A DNA stretch of 62,346 nt from Acidimicrobiia bacterium (lineage in GTDB: Bacteria > Actinomycetota > Acidimicrobiia > Acidimicrobiales > AC-14), in NCBI GenBank assembly GCA_023265045.1, contig JAHFUQ010000008.1:1-62346 (forward strand), written 5' to 3'. Shown one piece after another: positions 36,636-45,961 of this stretch. The notes below the pieces were generated by a model. It was not told the DNA's origin and did not search any database. It was given only the letters and a program-made list of their open reading frames with translations. A program made the translations under genes and the position numbers. Every line of letters starts with the position of its first letter. Positions within the stretch are counted from its first letter, which is position 1.

Positions 36636-37738
36636 TAGGCGGGGCCGCGGGCGAGCGGCCGGCCGTCGGGACGGACGAATATCACCTCGCCGTTCGGGTC
36701 ACCAGCGATCGTCCATCTGCCTTCGTGCACGAGCCGGTGATGGTACGGGCACAGCCACACCAGATTGTCCATATCGGTCGGTCCGCGGTGCACCCAATGT
36801 CGGATATGGTGCACGTGACCCCAGCGCCGGCGCTCGCACGACGGGAAGCGGCAGCCGCCGTCCCGCCGGCGGATCTTGCGGCACAGCCACGCCGGCGGGG
36901 TGCGCCGGGCGCGACCCACGCCGTCGGGGCCCACGATCTCCACCCGGGCGTCGCACAGCTGACGCCACAGGGCGTGGACGCCGATCGGCGGACCGCCGTC
37001 GACGGTGATGACCCCGCCCTCGCCCGCCACCGCCGACGACTCGGCCACAATGACGACCGTCGCCCGATCGGGCGACGCCTGAGCGCCGAGGTAGGACGAC
37101 GCCAACTCGGCCAGGGCGTCGGCGCCGCGCTGATCGTAGGAGTCGAACACGCCGGTCTCCGGGTTGGGCTTGTACGAGTCGGCGATGCGTTCCAGCGCCG
37201 CGGCCACTGTCGCCCCCGCCTCGTCGGGCAGCTGGCCGCGAAGGTGCAGCATGCGCCGGTCGAAGTCCCACCACCAGCGCAGCGAGCGCTGGGCGTGGCA
37301 GTCGGCCGACTCTCCCCCCGGCACCGGCCGAGCGTAACGGGCGGCCGCCCCGCACTGGGCCGCCGACCACCCCACGGCCTCCTCCGCCAGCACCTCATCG
37401 GTCTCCGGCGTCGCCAGCTTGGTCAGCGGCGCCACCTGGTCGAGCGACAGCCGGCCTTCCTCCAAGGCGCCGGCCAGCGCCGGCAGCCCTTCGAGCGCCG
37501 CCCCCACCCGAGCCCACTCGGCGCCGGTGCGGTGCGACACCCCGAGCCGGTAGGCCAGCCACGCGCCCATCGACCGGGCCCCGTCCTGCCCCCACGCCCC
37601 CCGCCGGTCGTACTCGGCCACCGCCGCCAGTAACCGCCGCTGCGCCGCTGCGCCGCTGCGCCGCTGCGCCGCCACGTCGTGCAGCCGGTCGATCGCCTCG
37701 ACCAGCTCGTCAGCAGTGCATTGGCTGAACTCGGGCAT
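36635..37738 (-). CDS. DUF222/13E12-type HNH endonuclease
   Basis: The 367-residue protein has an N-terminal helical DUF222 region and a C-terminal HNH domain (CRFPSCERRRWGHVHHIRHWVHRGPTDMDNLVWLCPYHHRLVHEG) with the HNH histidines, Asn and zinc Cys. This is the 13E12-like family that is mobile and expanded in actinobacteria and SOS-controlled in mycobacteria. A LexA-like site lies 43 bp upstream, and an 8-bp tandem repeat lies in the early coding region. Confidence 0.9.
   Translation of the reverse strand: MPEFSQCTADELVEAIDRLHDVAAQRRSGAAAQRRLLAAVAEYDRRGAWGQDGARSMGAWLAYRLGVSHRTGAEWARVGAALEGLPALAGALEEGRLSLDQVAPLTKLATPETDEVLAEEAVGWSAAQCGAAARYARPVPGGESADCHAQRSLRWWWDFDRRMLHLRGQLPDEAGATVAAALERIADSYKPNPETGVFDSYDQRGADALAELASSYLGAQASPDRATVVIVAESSAVAGEGGVITVDGGPPIGVHALWRQLCDARVEIVGPDGVGRARRTPPAWLCRKIRRRDGGCRFPSCERRRWGHVHHIRHWVHRGPTDMDNLVWLCPYHHRLVHEGRWTIAGDPNGEVIFVRPDGRPLARGPA
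37636..37667 (-). repeat. Four copies of an 8-bp unit inside the HNH gene
   Basis: GCCGCTGC is repeated four times plus a partial copy, coding the AAQRRSGAAAQRR region near residue 24-36. Since the unit is not a multiple of three, slippage would switch the gene off or on. Confidence 0.8.
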
Positions 37739-37780
37739 GCGGCATTCCCTCAGAAGAAGCGCGGGGAAGCTCGCTCATTC

Positions 37781-37796
37781 TAGAACATGCATTCGA
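37781..37796. promoter_or_regulatory. LexA (SOS)-box-like site
   Basis: Read leftward, TCGAATGCATGTTCTA matches the actinobacterial SOS consensus TCGAAC-N4-GTTCGA except for two bases, and sits 43 bp before the HNH start. 13E12-family genes are known LexA targets in mycobacteria. Confidence 0.55.
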
Positions 37797-37811
37797 TTAG
37801 CGCAAGGGCGT

Positions 37812-38462
37812 TTATGGCACGATTTTGATGTTTATCCCCCAGTTGTTCAGCGTGCTGGCGGCCCGCAGCCACATGGCGATGTTCATCTCCATGGCCCGCG
37901 ACCCGGTGATGTCGCCGAGGTCCATCACGTCCTCGTCGGGCCAGCCGTAGCTCAGCAGCAGGGCGCGCACGTCGGCTTTGGCCGCGTCGTCGTTCCCGCA
38001 CAGGAACATGGTGTGCCGGCCGGGTATCACGCTCGGGTCGACCTGGACGTTGATGTTGACCGTGTTCATGGTCTTCACCACCCGCGCCTCGGGGAACGCC
38101 CGCTGGATCTGCTCGCCCAGGCTGTCGGTGTTGCACACGAACAGGCGGGGCGGGAAGCCGCCCGAGTGGTCGAGCGGGTTGGAGATGTCGACGAGCACCT
38201 TGCCCGCCAGGTTGCCCGCGCCCGCCGCGGCGAGGGCCTCGATGGAGCCCTCCCCGTTGGTGGCGTTGACGACCATCTCGCCGAACGCGGCAGCGTCGGC
38301 GAAGGTCCCCTCGCTCGCCCGCGGGCTCGCGCCCGAGGCCCACGCCACCGCCTTCTCGTTGCCCGCCGCCCTGGAGCCCATCATCACCTCGTGGCCGAGG
38401 GAGACGAGCCTGCTCGCCTGCCCCTGCCCCACCATGCCCGTCCCCAACACGCCGACCCTCAT
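37812..38462 (-). CDS. F420:NADP oxidoreductase-like protein
   Basis: The 216-residue protein has an N-terminal Rossmann motif (MRVGVLGTGMVGQGQASRLVSLGHEVMMGSR) with NADPH-type SR after the beta2 strand. Further family marks are the VVNATNG and VLVDISNPLDHSGG segments and the C-terminal dinucleotide fold. Matches NPDG/Fno-type enzymes that transfer hydride between NADPH and F420, and the related reductase family. Follows the PAC2 gene by 4 bp. The start at ATG 38462 gives the conserved N-terminus. Confidence 0.85.
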   Translation of the reverse strand: MRVGVLGTGMVGQGQASRLVSLGHEVMMGSRAAGNEKAVAWASGASPRASEGTFADAAAFGEMVVNATNGEGSIEALAAAGAGNLAGKVLVDISNPLDHSGGFPPRLFVCNTDSLGEQIQRAFPEARVVKTMNTVNINVQVDPSVIPGRHTMFLCGNDDAAKADVRALLLSYGWPDEDVMDLGDITGSRAMEMNIAMWLRAASTLNNWGINIKIVP

Positions 38463-38466
38463 GCCG

Positions 38467-39333
38467 TCACTCCTGTTCGGTGAAAAACCGTTCGATTTCG
38501 GCGGCGATCTCGTCGCCGCTCGGGATGTCGGTGAACGCCGACCCCTGATGCTCGACGGCCACGTCGGCCTGGGCCTCCAGCTGCTGCAGCAGCGCGCCGA
38601 ACTGGGGGTTGGCGCCGGCCAGCAGATCGAGCCGCCGGCGGGTCTCATCCGCTGCCGCGGACAGCGCGCTCAAGTCGAACTCGAGCTCGCCCAGGTCCTC
38701 CAACGACTGCAGCAACGCCAAGCTCGCGGCCGGATAGGGCATGGGCGCGGCGTAGTGCGGCACCCTGGCCCAGATCCCGACCGCGGGGACGCCGGTCCCC
38801 GCGAAGCCCCGCTCCAGCACGGCGTGGATCCCGCACGAGACCTCCTGGCTGCCGGGCACGAACCCGATCCGCCGGGCCAGCTCCTCGGTCGTGGCCGTCG
38901 ACACCAGCGGGACGGGCCGGGTGTGCGGCACCGGGGACGGGAAGGCCCCCAGCCCCACCATCATCCGCACCCCCAAATCGGCGCACAAGCTGCGGACGTC
39001 GCGCGCGAACCCCCGCCACTGGAAGTCGGGCTCGGGGCCGTGCAGCAGCAACACGTCCCGTCCCGCCCGGTCCTTGGCCGCCACCAACTGGATGCGGGGC
39101 CAGCTCAAACCGGTGTTGACGCCGTCCACGACCTTCATGATCGGCCGCCGGGCGCGCTGGTCGAGCAGGTAGTCGACGTGAAACGAGGCGACAGGGGTGG
39201 GGTCGAGAGTGTTGAGTAGGGCGTTCATGGCCCCGCTTCCCGCGCTCCCGGCGTCGATCCAGCCTTCGAGGTGAACCGCCAGGACGGGCTCGACCAGGGA
39301 CTCGGGACGCTCGTGGAGCGTGTACAAGGCCAC
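38467..39333 (-). CDS. PAC2 family protein
   Basis: The 288-residue protein resembles proteasome-assembly-chaperone-2-like proteins of actinobacteria: VLAVHLEGWIDAGSAGSGAMNALLNTL, the LLLHGPEPDFQWRGF segment and GAFPSPVPHTRPVPL, then a helical C-terminus. Specific role is unknown; in proteasome-bearing actinobacteria these are common. Its start at GTG is 14 bp from the divergent methyltransferase fusion. Confidence 0.85.
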   Translation of the reverse strand: MALYTLHERPESLVEPVLAVHLEGWIDAGSAGSGAMNALLNTLDPTPVASFHVDYLLDQRARRPIMKVVDGVNTGLSWPRIQLVAAKDRAGRDVLLLHGPEPDFQWRGFARDVRSLCADLGVRMMVGLGAFPSPVPHTRPVPLVSTATTEELARRIGFVPGSQEVSCGIHAVLERGFAGTGVPAVGIWARVPHYAAPMPYPAASLALLQSLEDLGELEFDLSALSAAADETRRRLDLLAGANPQFGALLQQLEAQADVAVEHQGSAFTDIPSGDEIAAEIERFFTEQE

Positions 39334-39347
39334 CGGACACCGTAACC

Positions 39348-40475
39348 GTGAGAGTCCGCCTCGTGAAGCAGCGCCGGCCGGCGGTCGAATACGACGCCGA
39401 GCTCGTGTCCGACGATGGGACGCACCTCATCGTGCGCATCGGGCGCGGCGACGTCTGGATCGAGCACTACTGGCGCGACCGCTGGTACTCGGTCAAGGAG
39501 GTGTTCGACGCCGGCGGCCGCCACCAAGGTTGGTACTGCGACATCGCCCAGCCCGCGCGGGTCGACGGCGACACGGTGATCTCCGAGGACCTCGAGCTCG
39601 ACCTGTGGGTCTCCGCGGATCGGGCCGTCATCGCCCGCCTGGACGAGGACGAGACGGACTTCACCCCCGAGGTGACGGCCGCCGTCGAAGAGCTCGAGCG
39701 GCTCGCCCGCGCCGGCCGGGCGCCCTTTCAGGACCGCCGGCTGGTCTTCGGCGAGGACCCCGAGCTGTACGATCGCATGCGCCCGTCCTACCCGCCGGCG
39801 CTCATCGACGACCTCATCGCGCTACCCGGCGTCGGCCCCGCCGCCCGAGCGCTCGACATCGGTTGCGGCACCGGCAAAACCGCCGCGCTGCTCGCCGCTC
39901 GCGGCCTCACTGGCGTGGCCGTTGACGCCGACGCCGCCATGGCAGCCGTGGCTCGCCGCCGGCTGGCGACCCTTCCGTCGTGGCGGGTCGACGTCGCGCC
40001 CTTCGAGTCGTGGGCGCCCGCCGACGGCGAATGGCCCTTCGACCTGGTCGTCTCGGCCCAGGCGTGGCACTGGCTCGACCCGAACGTCCGCCTGCCCAAG
40101 GCCCGCGCCCTGCTGACACCGGGCGGATGGCTCGCCCTCTTCTGGAACGTGCCCGCCGAGGATCATTCACCCCTGCGGCGCGCCCTCGACGAGGTGTACG
40201 ACCGGCTCGCTCCGGGGCTCCGCCGCACCGGCGGACCGAAGGAAATGCCCCCGGGCGAACGCCGCTCCTATCCCTGGCGCCAGACCTACTCCGCCGACCA
40301 GTGGGTCGACCTGGCCCGCACCCACTCGGACCACCGCATGCTGCCCACCGACCGGCTCGGGCCGCTCCTGGCCGCCGTCCACGCCGCCATCGACGCCCAC
40401 GGCGGCGTCTACGACCACCCTTACGACTGCGTGCTCTGGTTACACCGACGCGAGGATCTGCTTCCAGGCGACTGA
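39348..40475 (+). CDS. DUF402 domain fused to a class I SAM methyltransferase
   Basis: The first ~130 residues form a DUF402/FomD-like barrel (VEYDAELVSDDGTHLIVRIG, WYSVKEVFDAGGRHQGWYCDIA, TVISEDLELDLWVSADR). FomD-like enzymes are nucleoside diphosphate hydrolases. From about residue 140 a class I methyltransferase follows, with motif I ALDIGCGTGKTAALLAARG and downstream acidic strand, DLVVSAQAWHWLDP and a closing Trp-rich region. Each domain is complete. The 36-bp overlap with the convergent hydrolase gene is genuine. Substrate unknown. Confidence 0.85.
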   Translation: MRVRLVKQRRPAVEYDAELVSDDGTHLIVRIGRGDVWIEHYWRDRWYSVKEVFDAGGRHQGWYCDIAQPARVDGDTVISEDLELDLWVSADRAVIARLDEDETDFTPEVTAAVEELERLARAGRAPFQDRRLVFGEDPELYDRMRPSYPPALIDDLIALPGVGPAARALDIGCGTGKTAALLAARGLTGVAVDADAAMAAVARRRLATLPSWRVDVAPFESWAPADGEWPFDLVVSAQAWHWLDPNVRLPKARALLTPGGWLALFWNVPAEDHSPLRRALDEVYDRLAPGLRRTGGPKEMPPGERRSYPWRQTYSADQWVDLARTHSDHRMLPTDRLGPLLAAVHAAIDAHGGVYDHPYDCVLWLHRREDLLPGD

Positions 40476-41282
40476 CGGCAGCAGGTGGCCGGCGCCGGGC
40501 ACGACGTTGAGCGTGCAGTTCGGAACGACGCCCTCCCACCAGGCGCCGTGGACGGGCGGCACGAGCACGTCCTCCTCGCCGTACCAGAGGGTCACCGGCG
40601 CGGCCACGCGCCGGGCGTCGAAGTCCCACGGCGCCACCGATGTGGCGACGATGTCGAAGGCAATCCCGGCGACGCCCTGGCGGATCGCTTCCGAGGCCAT
40701 GAGGCGCAGCCGCGGCCCCTGCACCGGATCCTCCAGCACGGCGTCGTCCGGCGGCCCCGCGGCCAGCATGTCGAGCACGGCCGCGGCGTCGTGGGCGATG
40801 GGGCTGAGCACCTCGGCGACCCGGTCGGCGGCGCCGGGCACGTCGTAGCGCAGGGCGTCGACCATGAACTTGGCGTCCTCGTCGAGGCGCGACACGTCGT
40901 CCTCGTGGGCGGGACCGCAGACGACCGCCACCCGCTGCACCACATCGGGGTGGCGCTCGGCGAGGGCCAGGGCGACCACGCCGCCCGCCGACCAGCCCAC
41001 GACCGAAACCGGCCCCAACGCCAGGTGGTGGATGACCGCGGCGGCGTCGTCGGCGAAGCCCGCCACACTCGGCGCCACCCCGCCGTCGAGGGGCGACGAC
41101 GAGCCGTATCCGGGCCTGTCGAAGGTCACGAGTCGGATCCTCGCCCCGGCCGTCGCCCACGGGTCGGGGTCGATGAGGCGCGAGCCAGGCGCCGAGTGCA
41201 GGAACACGACCGGGCGGCCGGCCGGGTTGCCTCGGTCTTCGACCGCGATGGAACGGCCGTCGGGCAGGGGTACGCGTGCCAT
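40440..41282 (-). CDS. Alpha/beta hydrolase
   Basis: The 280-residue protein carries the nucleophile elbow VVGWSAGGV (Ser about residue 97), oxyanion HSAPGSR, the acid in YGEEDVLVP and catalytic His in GAGHLLPS. Substrate not predictable (epoxide hydrolase/lactonase-like family). It lies 4 bp before the MBL gene of the formaldehyde pathway. Confidence 0.9.
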   Translation of the reverse strand: MARVPLPDGRSIAVEDRGNPAGRPVVFLHSAPGSRLIDPDPWATAGARIRLVTFDRPGYGSSSPLDGGVAPSVAGFADDAAAVIHHLALGPVSVVGWSAGGVVALALAERHPDVVQRVAVVCGPAHEDDVSRLDEDAKFMVDALRYDVPGAADRVAEVLSPIAHDAAAVLDMLAAGPPDDAVLEDPVQGPRLRLMASEAIRQGVAGIAFDIVATSVAPWDFDARRVAAPVTLWYGEEDVLVPPVHGAWWEGVVPNCTLNVVPGAGHLLPSVAWKQILASV

Positions 41283-41286
41283 CCGA

Positions 41287-41895
41287 TCAGTAGCCCCGCG
41301 CCACCCACTCGTCGAGGTGGGGCGCCTCGTCGCCGATGGTCGTGTCGTCGCCGTGACCGGGGTGGACGACGGTCTGCGCCGGAAGGCCCAACAGTTGGGT
41401 CTGCATGCTCTCGATGATCGTCGCGAAGCTGCTGAAGGTGCGGCTGGTGTTGCCCGGCCCGCCCCGGAACAGCGTGTCGCCGCTGAACAGCGTGCCGGCG
41501 CCGTCCCACAAGCAGCAGCCGCCCGGCGAGTGCCCGGGGGTGTGCAGCACGGTCAGCCCGCCCACCGCCAAGCCGTCCTCCAGCCACCGGTCGGGATTGC
41601 TGCCGGGGAAGACCTGATGCCACAGCATGAGGTCGTCGGGATGCAGGTAGACGGGCGGCCCGCCCACCGCCTCAGCCAGCGCCGGCGCGGCGTTGATGTG
41701 GTCGTTGTGGCCGTGGGTCAACACGATGGCGGTCACCGTCCGGCCCCCGACGGCCGCCGCGATCGGCGCCGCATCGTGGGCGGCGTCGACGATGACGACG
41801 GGATCGTCCCCCACGACCCACACGTTGTTGTCCACCTCCCACTCCTGGCCGTCGAGCGTGAACACGCCCGAGGTGACAACGTGGTCGATCCTCAC
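41287..41895 (-). CDS. MBL-fold hydrolase, mycothiol formaldehyde pathway
   Basis: The 202-residue protein has the metallo-beta-lactamase motif THGHNDHI, followed by HTPGHSPGG and the Asp/His ligands (SGDTLF, HPGHGDD). The GTG start overlaps the alcohol dehydrogenase stop (GTGA). In actinobacteria an MBL hydrolase next to the mycothiol-dependent formaldehyde dehydrogenase is thought to hydrolyse S-formylmycothiol; that role is assigned from context. Confidence 0.85.
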   Translation of the reverse strand: MRIDHVVTSGVFTLDGQEWEVDNNVWVVGDDPVVIVDAAHDAAPIAAAVGGRTVTAIVLTHGHNDHINAAPALAEAVGGPPVYLHPDDLMLWHQVFPGSNPDRWLEDGLAVGGLTVLHTPGHSPGGCCLWDGAGTLFSGDTLFRGGPGNTSRTFSSFATIIESMQTQLLGLPAQTVVHPGHGDDTTIGDEAPHLDEWVARGY

Positions 41896-42986
41896 AGCAC
41901 CACGACAGAACGGAGTACCTCGCCCCGCTCCATGCGGTGGAACGCGTCCTCCACGCCGTCGAGGGGGATCGTCTCGGTGACGAACTTGTCGAGCGGCAGC
42001 CGCCCCTGCAGGTGGAGGTTGATCAGCAGGGGGAAGTCGCGCGACGGCAGGCAGTCGCCGTACCAACTGGGCCGGAGCCGCCCGCCCCGGCCGAAGAAGT
42101 CGAGCATGGGCAGGTCGATGCGCATCTGGGGGTTGGGCACGCCGACCTGCACGAGGGTGCCGGCCAGGTCCCGGGCGTAGAACGCCTGCTCCATCACCTT
42201 CGGGTGGCCGACCGCCTCGATGCACACGTCGGCGCCGAAGCCGCCCGTCGCCGCCTGGACGGCCGCCACCGGGTCCTCGGCCGACGCGTCGACGGTGTGG
42301 GTGGCGCCGAATTCCTTGGCCCACTCCAGCTTCCGGGGGTCGCGGTCGACGGCGATGATCGTGGTGGCGCCGGCCAGACGCGCGCCGGCGATGGCGGCGT
42401 CACCCACGCCTCCGCACCCGAACACCGCCACCGAGTCGCCCCGGCCCACCTCGCCGGTGATCATGGCCGCGCCCAGGCCGGCCATCACGCCGCACCCGAG
42501 CAGCCCCGCCACCTCGGGCCGCGCCGCCGGGTCGACCGGCGTGCACTGGCCGGCGGCCACCAGCGTCAGCTCGCAAAAGGCGCCGATGCCCAGCGCAGGA
42601 GAGAGGGGCTGGCTGGTCGAAGCCAGTGTCATCTTCTGGGTGGCGTTGTGGGTGGCGAAGCAGTACCAGGGCCGGCCCCGCAGGCAGGCCCGGCAGCGGC
42701 CGCAGACGGCCCGCCAGTTGAGGATGACGACGTCGCCCACCTTCGGGGTGTCGACGCCGAGCCCGACCGCCTCCACCACCCCGGCCGCCTCGTGGCCGAG
42801 CAGGAACGGGAAGTCGTCGTTGATCGCGCCCTCGCGGTAGTGCAGGTCGGTGTGGCACACACCGCACGCCTGCACGCGCACCAGCGTCTCGCCCGGCCCG
42901 GGGTCGGGCACGACGATGGTCTCGATCTCGACCGGCTTGCCCTTCTCCTGAGCCACGACTGCTCGCACCTCGTGCGCCATCGGCAA
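41892..42986 (-). CDS. S-(hydroxymethyl)mycothiol dehydrogenase (class III alcohol dehydrogenase)
   Basis: The 364-residue zinc dehydrogenase has catalytic Cys/His ([21 protein letters not shown]), the structural zinc lobe [15 protein letters not shown], and the Rossmann [10 protein letters not shown] with Asp for NAD. Its class III pattern and pairing with an MBL hydrolase indicate formaldehyde oxidation using mycothiol. Probably a two-gene detoxification operon with the downstream MBL gene. Confidence 0.88.
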   Translation of the reverse strand: MPMAHEVRAVVAQEKGKPVEIETIVVPDPGPGETLVRVQACGVCHTDLHYREGAINDDFPFLLGHEAAGVVEAVGLGVDTPKVGDVVILNWRAVCGRCRACLRGRPWYCFATHNATQKMTLASTSQPLSPALGIGAFCELTLVAAGQCTPVDPAARPEVAGLLGCGVMAGLGAAMITGEVGRGDSVAVFGCGGVGDAAIAGARLAGATTIIAVDRDPRKLEWAKEFGATHTVDASAEDPVAAVQAATGGFGADVCIEAVGHPKVMEQAFYARDLAGTLVQVGVPNPQMRIDLPMLDFFGRGGRLRPSWYGDCLPSRDFPLLINLHLQGRLPLDKFVTETIPLDGVEDAFHRMERGEVLRSVVVL

Positions 42987-43036
42987 CCTCCTCGCTGACC
43001 GCAGAGGCTAGGCCAGCGGCGGTATCCTGCACGGCG

Positions 43037-43489
43037 GTGCCCTCGACGTCGATCGCCGTCGCGGCGACCCCGGAACAGGTTTGGAGCATGGTGTCCGACG
43101 TCACCCGCGTCGGCGAGTGGAGCCCTGAGACGAAGAGCGCCGAGTGGATCGACGGCGCCACCGGCCCTGTCGTCGGCGCCCGGTTCAAGGGCCACAACAA
43201 GCGCAAGGGGCCGTGGAACACCAAGTGCACCGTGACCGCGGCCGACCCGGGCAAGCGTTTCGCATTCGATGTCGGCAAGGGCGAGACTCGGTGGGCGTAT
43301 GACCTCGCGCCGACCGCCGACGGCTGCGAGGTCACCGAGTCCTTCGAGATCGTCAAGGTCCCCGGGCCGTTCGGGCGGTGGTCGACCAAGCTGGGCACCG
43401 GCGTGACCTGGGCCGAGCGCGAGGGCGACCTGGTCAAGGGCATGGAGGAGACGCTGCGCCGGCTCAAGGCGGCCGCGGAGCGGGGCTAG
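43037..43489 (+). CDS. SRPBCC-family protein
   Basis: The 150-residue START-like protein (MPSTSIAVAATPEQVWSMVSDVTRVGEWSPE, GARFKGHNKRKGPWNTKCTV) fits the polyketide cyclase/SRPBCC fold that binds hydrophobic ligands. Starts at GTG 8 bp after TATCCT, so the mRNA may be leaderless. It overlaps the end of the convergent MMPL gene by 4 bp. Confidence 0.85.
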   Translation: MPSTSIAVAATPEQVWSMVSDVTRVGEWSPETKSAEWIDGATGPVVGARFKGHNKRKGPWNTKCTVTAADPGKRFAFDVGKGETRWAYDLAPTADGCEVTESFEIVKVPGPFGRWSTKLGTGVTWAEREGDLVKGMEETLRRLKAAAERG

Positions 43490-45630
43490 GTTCTGGCGGA
43501 GCGGAACGACTCGAAGCCCACCCGGGGCAGGATGCGGTCGAGCCAGCGCGGGATCCACCAGGTGGCCTTGCCCAGCAACTCCATCGTGGACGGGACGAGC
43601 ACCATGCGCACAAGCGTGGCGTCGATGAAGATGGCCGCCGCCAGGCCGAGGCCGATCTGCTTGACGACCGGTTCGGGGCCGAGCACGAAGGCGAGGCAGG
43701 CGGCGACCATGCTCGCCGCCGCGGCCGTGATCACCCGGGCGGTGGAGGCGAGCCCGTCCGCCACCGCCAGCGCGTTGTCCCCGGTGCAGAGGTACTCCTC
43801 CCGCACCCGTGACAGCAGGAAGACCTCGTAGTCCATCGACAGCCCGAACAGGATGGCGAACATCATCATGGGCACAAAGCTGGCGATCGACGGGGTGGGG
43901 GTGATGCCGGTGACGTCGCTCAGCCAGCCCCACTGGCAGGCCGCCACCAGCACCCCGTAGGCGGCCCCGATCGACAGCATGTTCATGACGGCCGCCTTCA
44001 GCGCGACGGTCACCGAACGGAACTCGGCCATCAACAGCAGTAACGACAGGGCCACGACCACGCCGATGAAGACCGGCAGCCGGGTGCGGATCGTCTCGCT
44101 CGAGTCGATGAGCCCGGCGTTGGACCCGCCCACGTGGACCCTGGCCGGCGAGTCGGCGACGATCGCCGGCACGACGTGATCGCGCAGCCGATGGACGAGG
44201 TTCTCGGTCGCCTTGTCGGTGGCGCGGGTCGTGGGGAAGACGGTGATCACGGCCACGTCGGCGGCCGGGTTGAGCTGGGCGGGCGCCACCGCGGCCACGC
44301 CGAGCACCGTGCGCAGGTCGCGTTCGAGCTTGGCCAGCACGTCACGGCCCTGCCCGCCGGGCAGGTCGACGGCCAGGATCAGGGGGGCCGAGTAACCGGG
44401 CCCGAACCCGGCGACCAGCATGTCGTAGGCCTGCCGACTCATCCTTGACCTGGGCTGCGACTCCTGACCGGGGAACCCCAGGTGGAGCGAGAACAGCGGC
44501 GTGGCCAAGGCCCCCAGGGCGACCAGGCCGAGGATGAAGGCGGTCCCCGGCCGGCGCTGGACCAACCGGCTCCACCGGAACCAGAAGCCGCGGCGCGGAT
44601 CCCCCTTCTGCGCCTTCACGAACGGGGCCCGCAGCCTGTCGATGTTGCGCCCTGCGAAGCCCAGCAGCGCCGGCAGCAACGAGACCGACGCCAGCATGGT
44701 TACGAGCACCGCCGCCGCCGCGCCCAGCGCCACCCCCCGCAGGAACCGCAGGTTCACCAGCAGCATCCCGAGCACCGAGACGACCACCGTCGTTCCCGCG
44801 AACAGGACGGCGCGCCCGGCGGTGCTGACCGAGACGATGGCCGCGGTCTCGGGGTCGAGGCCGCTGTGCAAGCCTTGCCGATAGCGGGCGACGATGAACA
44901 GCGCGTAGTCGATGCCGACGCCGAGGCCGATCGTGGAAGCCACGATGGGCGTAAAGTTCGGCGCCGGCACGACGTTGGCGAGCAGTTGGACGACGGCGAG
45001 GCCGATCCCGATCCCCGCGACGGAGGCCAGGATCGGCAGCCCCAGGCCGATGACCGACCCGAAGCTGAGGAGCAGGATGAGGCCGGCGGCGAAAAGCCCG
45101 ATGCCCTCTTCGCGGCCGCCCAGCACGAACTCGGCGTTCTGGACGGCCTGGCCCGAGAGGGCGAACCGCACCCCTTCGGCGTTGGCCGCCCGGGTCTCGG
45201 CGATCAGCTTCCTCCCCTCGGCCGCCGGGATGTCTTGGGCCGGCACGTCGAGCTGCAGGACGGCGAACGCAGTGCTGCGGTCCAACGACGTGTTCTGGGC
45301 GCCGTCCTGGTTGTACGGGCTGGCGGCGTCGACCACGTGCGGGTAGCTGAGGAGGCGGCCCAGGATCGACTCGAAGCGGGCGCGCACGGCGGGGTCGTCG
45401 ATCGAGCCCGTCCGCAAGACGAGCTGGATCGTGTCTCCGGCGCGGGCCGGGAACCGCGGCGCGAGCAGGTCCTGGGCGGCGGCGGACCCCGTACCGGGGA
45501 CCTCGAAGTCGGTGCTCCACGAGCCCCCGGCCGCGCCGCCCAGCACGACCATGAGCACGAAGCCGACGACCCACAGCGCCAGCGTCTGGCCCCGGTTCCG
45601 GTAACACCAGCCCGCCGCCCTCGCCAGCAT
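43486..45630 (-). CDS. MMPL-family membrane transporter
   Basis: The 714-residue RND-like protein has 11-12 membrane helices in two blocks separated by soluble porter-type domains, with signatures such as STIGLGVGIDYALFIVARYR, FAGTTVVVSVLGML and GLSMDYEVFLLSRVREEY. MMPL proteins export lipids or lipophilic metabolites in mycobacteria and streptomycetes; cargo cannot be said. No regulator is adjacent. Confidence 0.9.
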   Translation of the reverse strand: MLARAAGWCYRNRGQTLALWVVGFVLMVVLGGAAGGSWSTDFEVPGTGSAAAQDLLAPRFPARAGDTIQLVLRTGSIDDPAVRARFESILGRLLSYPHVVDAASPYNQDGAQNTSLDRSTAFAVLQLDVPAQDIPAAEGRKLIAETRAANAEGVRFALSGQAVQNAEFVLGGREEGIGLFAAGLILLLSFGSVIGLGLPILASVAGIGIGLAVVQLLANVVPAPNFTPIVASTIGLGVGIDYALFIVARYRQGLHSGLDPETAAIVSVSTAGRAVLFAGTTVVVSVLGMLLVNLRFLRGVALGAAAAVLVTMLASVSLLPALLGFAGRNIDRLRAPFVKAQKGDPRRGFWFRWSRLVQRRPGTAFILGLVALGALATPLFSLHLGFPGQESQPRSRMSRQAYDMLVAGFGPGYSAPLILAVDLPGGQGRDVLAKLERDLRTVLGVAAVAPAQLNPAADVAVITVFPTTRATDKATENLVHRLRDHVVPAIVADSPARVHVGGSNAGLIDSSETIRTRLPVFIGVVVALSLLLLMAEFRSVTVALKAAVMNMLSIGAAYGVLVAACQWGWLSDVTGITPTPSIASFVPMMMFAILFGLSMDYEVFLLSRVREEYLCTGDNALAVADGLASTARVITAAAASMVAACLAFVLGPEPVVKQIGLGLAAAIFIDATLVRMVLVPSTMELLGKATWWIPRWLDRILPRVGFESFRSART

Positions 45631-45724
45631 TGGCCCTAACCCCTAGCACGGTTGGGAGCGACGGCTAGGCTCCCGGCCTCACAATCGACATTTGGCACAC
45701 CAACACTCAGCGGGGGGACGGTGC

Positions 45725-45961
45725 ATGGCAGTCAGCGCCTACGTGCTCATCCAGACCGAGGTCGGCAAGGCCGCCCAGGTGGCGGAAGAAGTAGCCGCTA
45801 TCGACGGCGTCGTGTCGGCTGAAGACGTGACCGGGCCGTACGACGTGATCGTGCGGGCCGAAGCCGAGACGATGGACGACCTCGGGCGGCTGGTGGTGAG
45901 CCGGGTGCAGCTGATCGACGGCATCACCCGCACGCTCACCTGCCCGGTGGTGCACCTCTAG
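45725..45961 (+). CDS. Lrp/AsnC ligand-binding domain protein
   Basis: A stand-alone 78-residue RAM-type domain (MAVSAYVLIQTEVGKAAQVAEEVAAIDGVVSAEDVTGPYDVIVRAE) without the DNA-binding part. Such proteins bind amino acids or regulate Lrp-type partners. The ATG at 45725 has a GGGGGGA ribosome site. It ends 26 bp into the convergent ddl gene. Confidence 0.85.
   Translation: MAVSAYVLIQTEVGKAAQVAEEVAAIDGVVSAEDVTGPYDVIVRAEAETMDDLGRLVVSRVQLIDGITRTLTCPVVHL

Noticed and set aside
45936-45961. Overlap of Lrp-type gene and ddl as a regulatory device
   Set aside because: A 26-bp convergent tail overlap is common in compact genomes and needs no special explanation.
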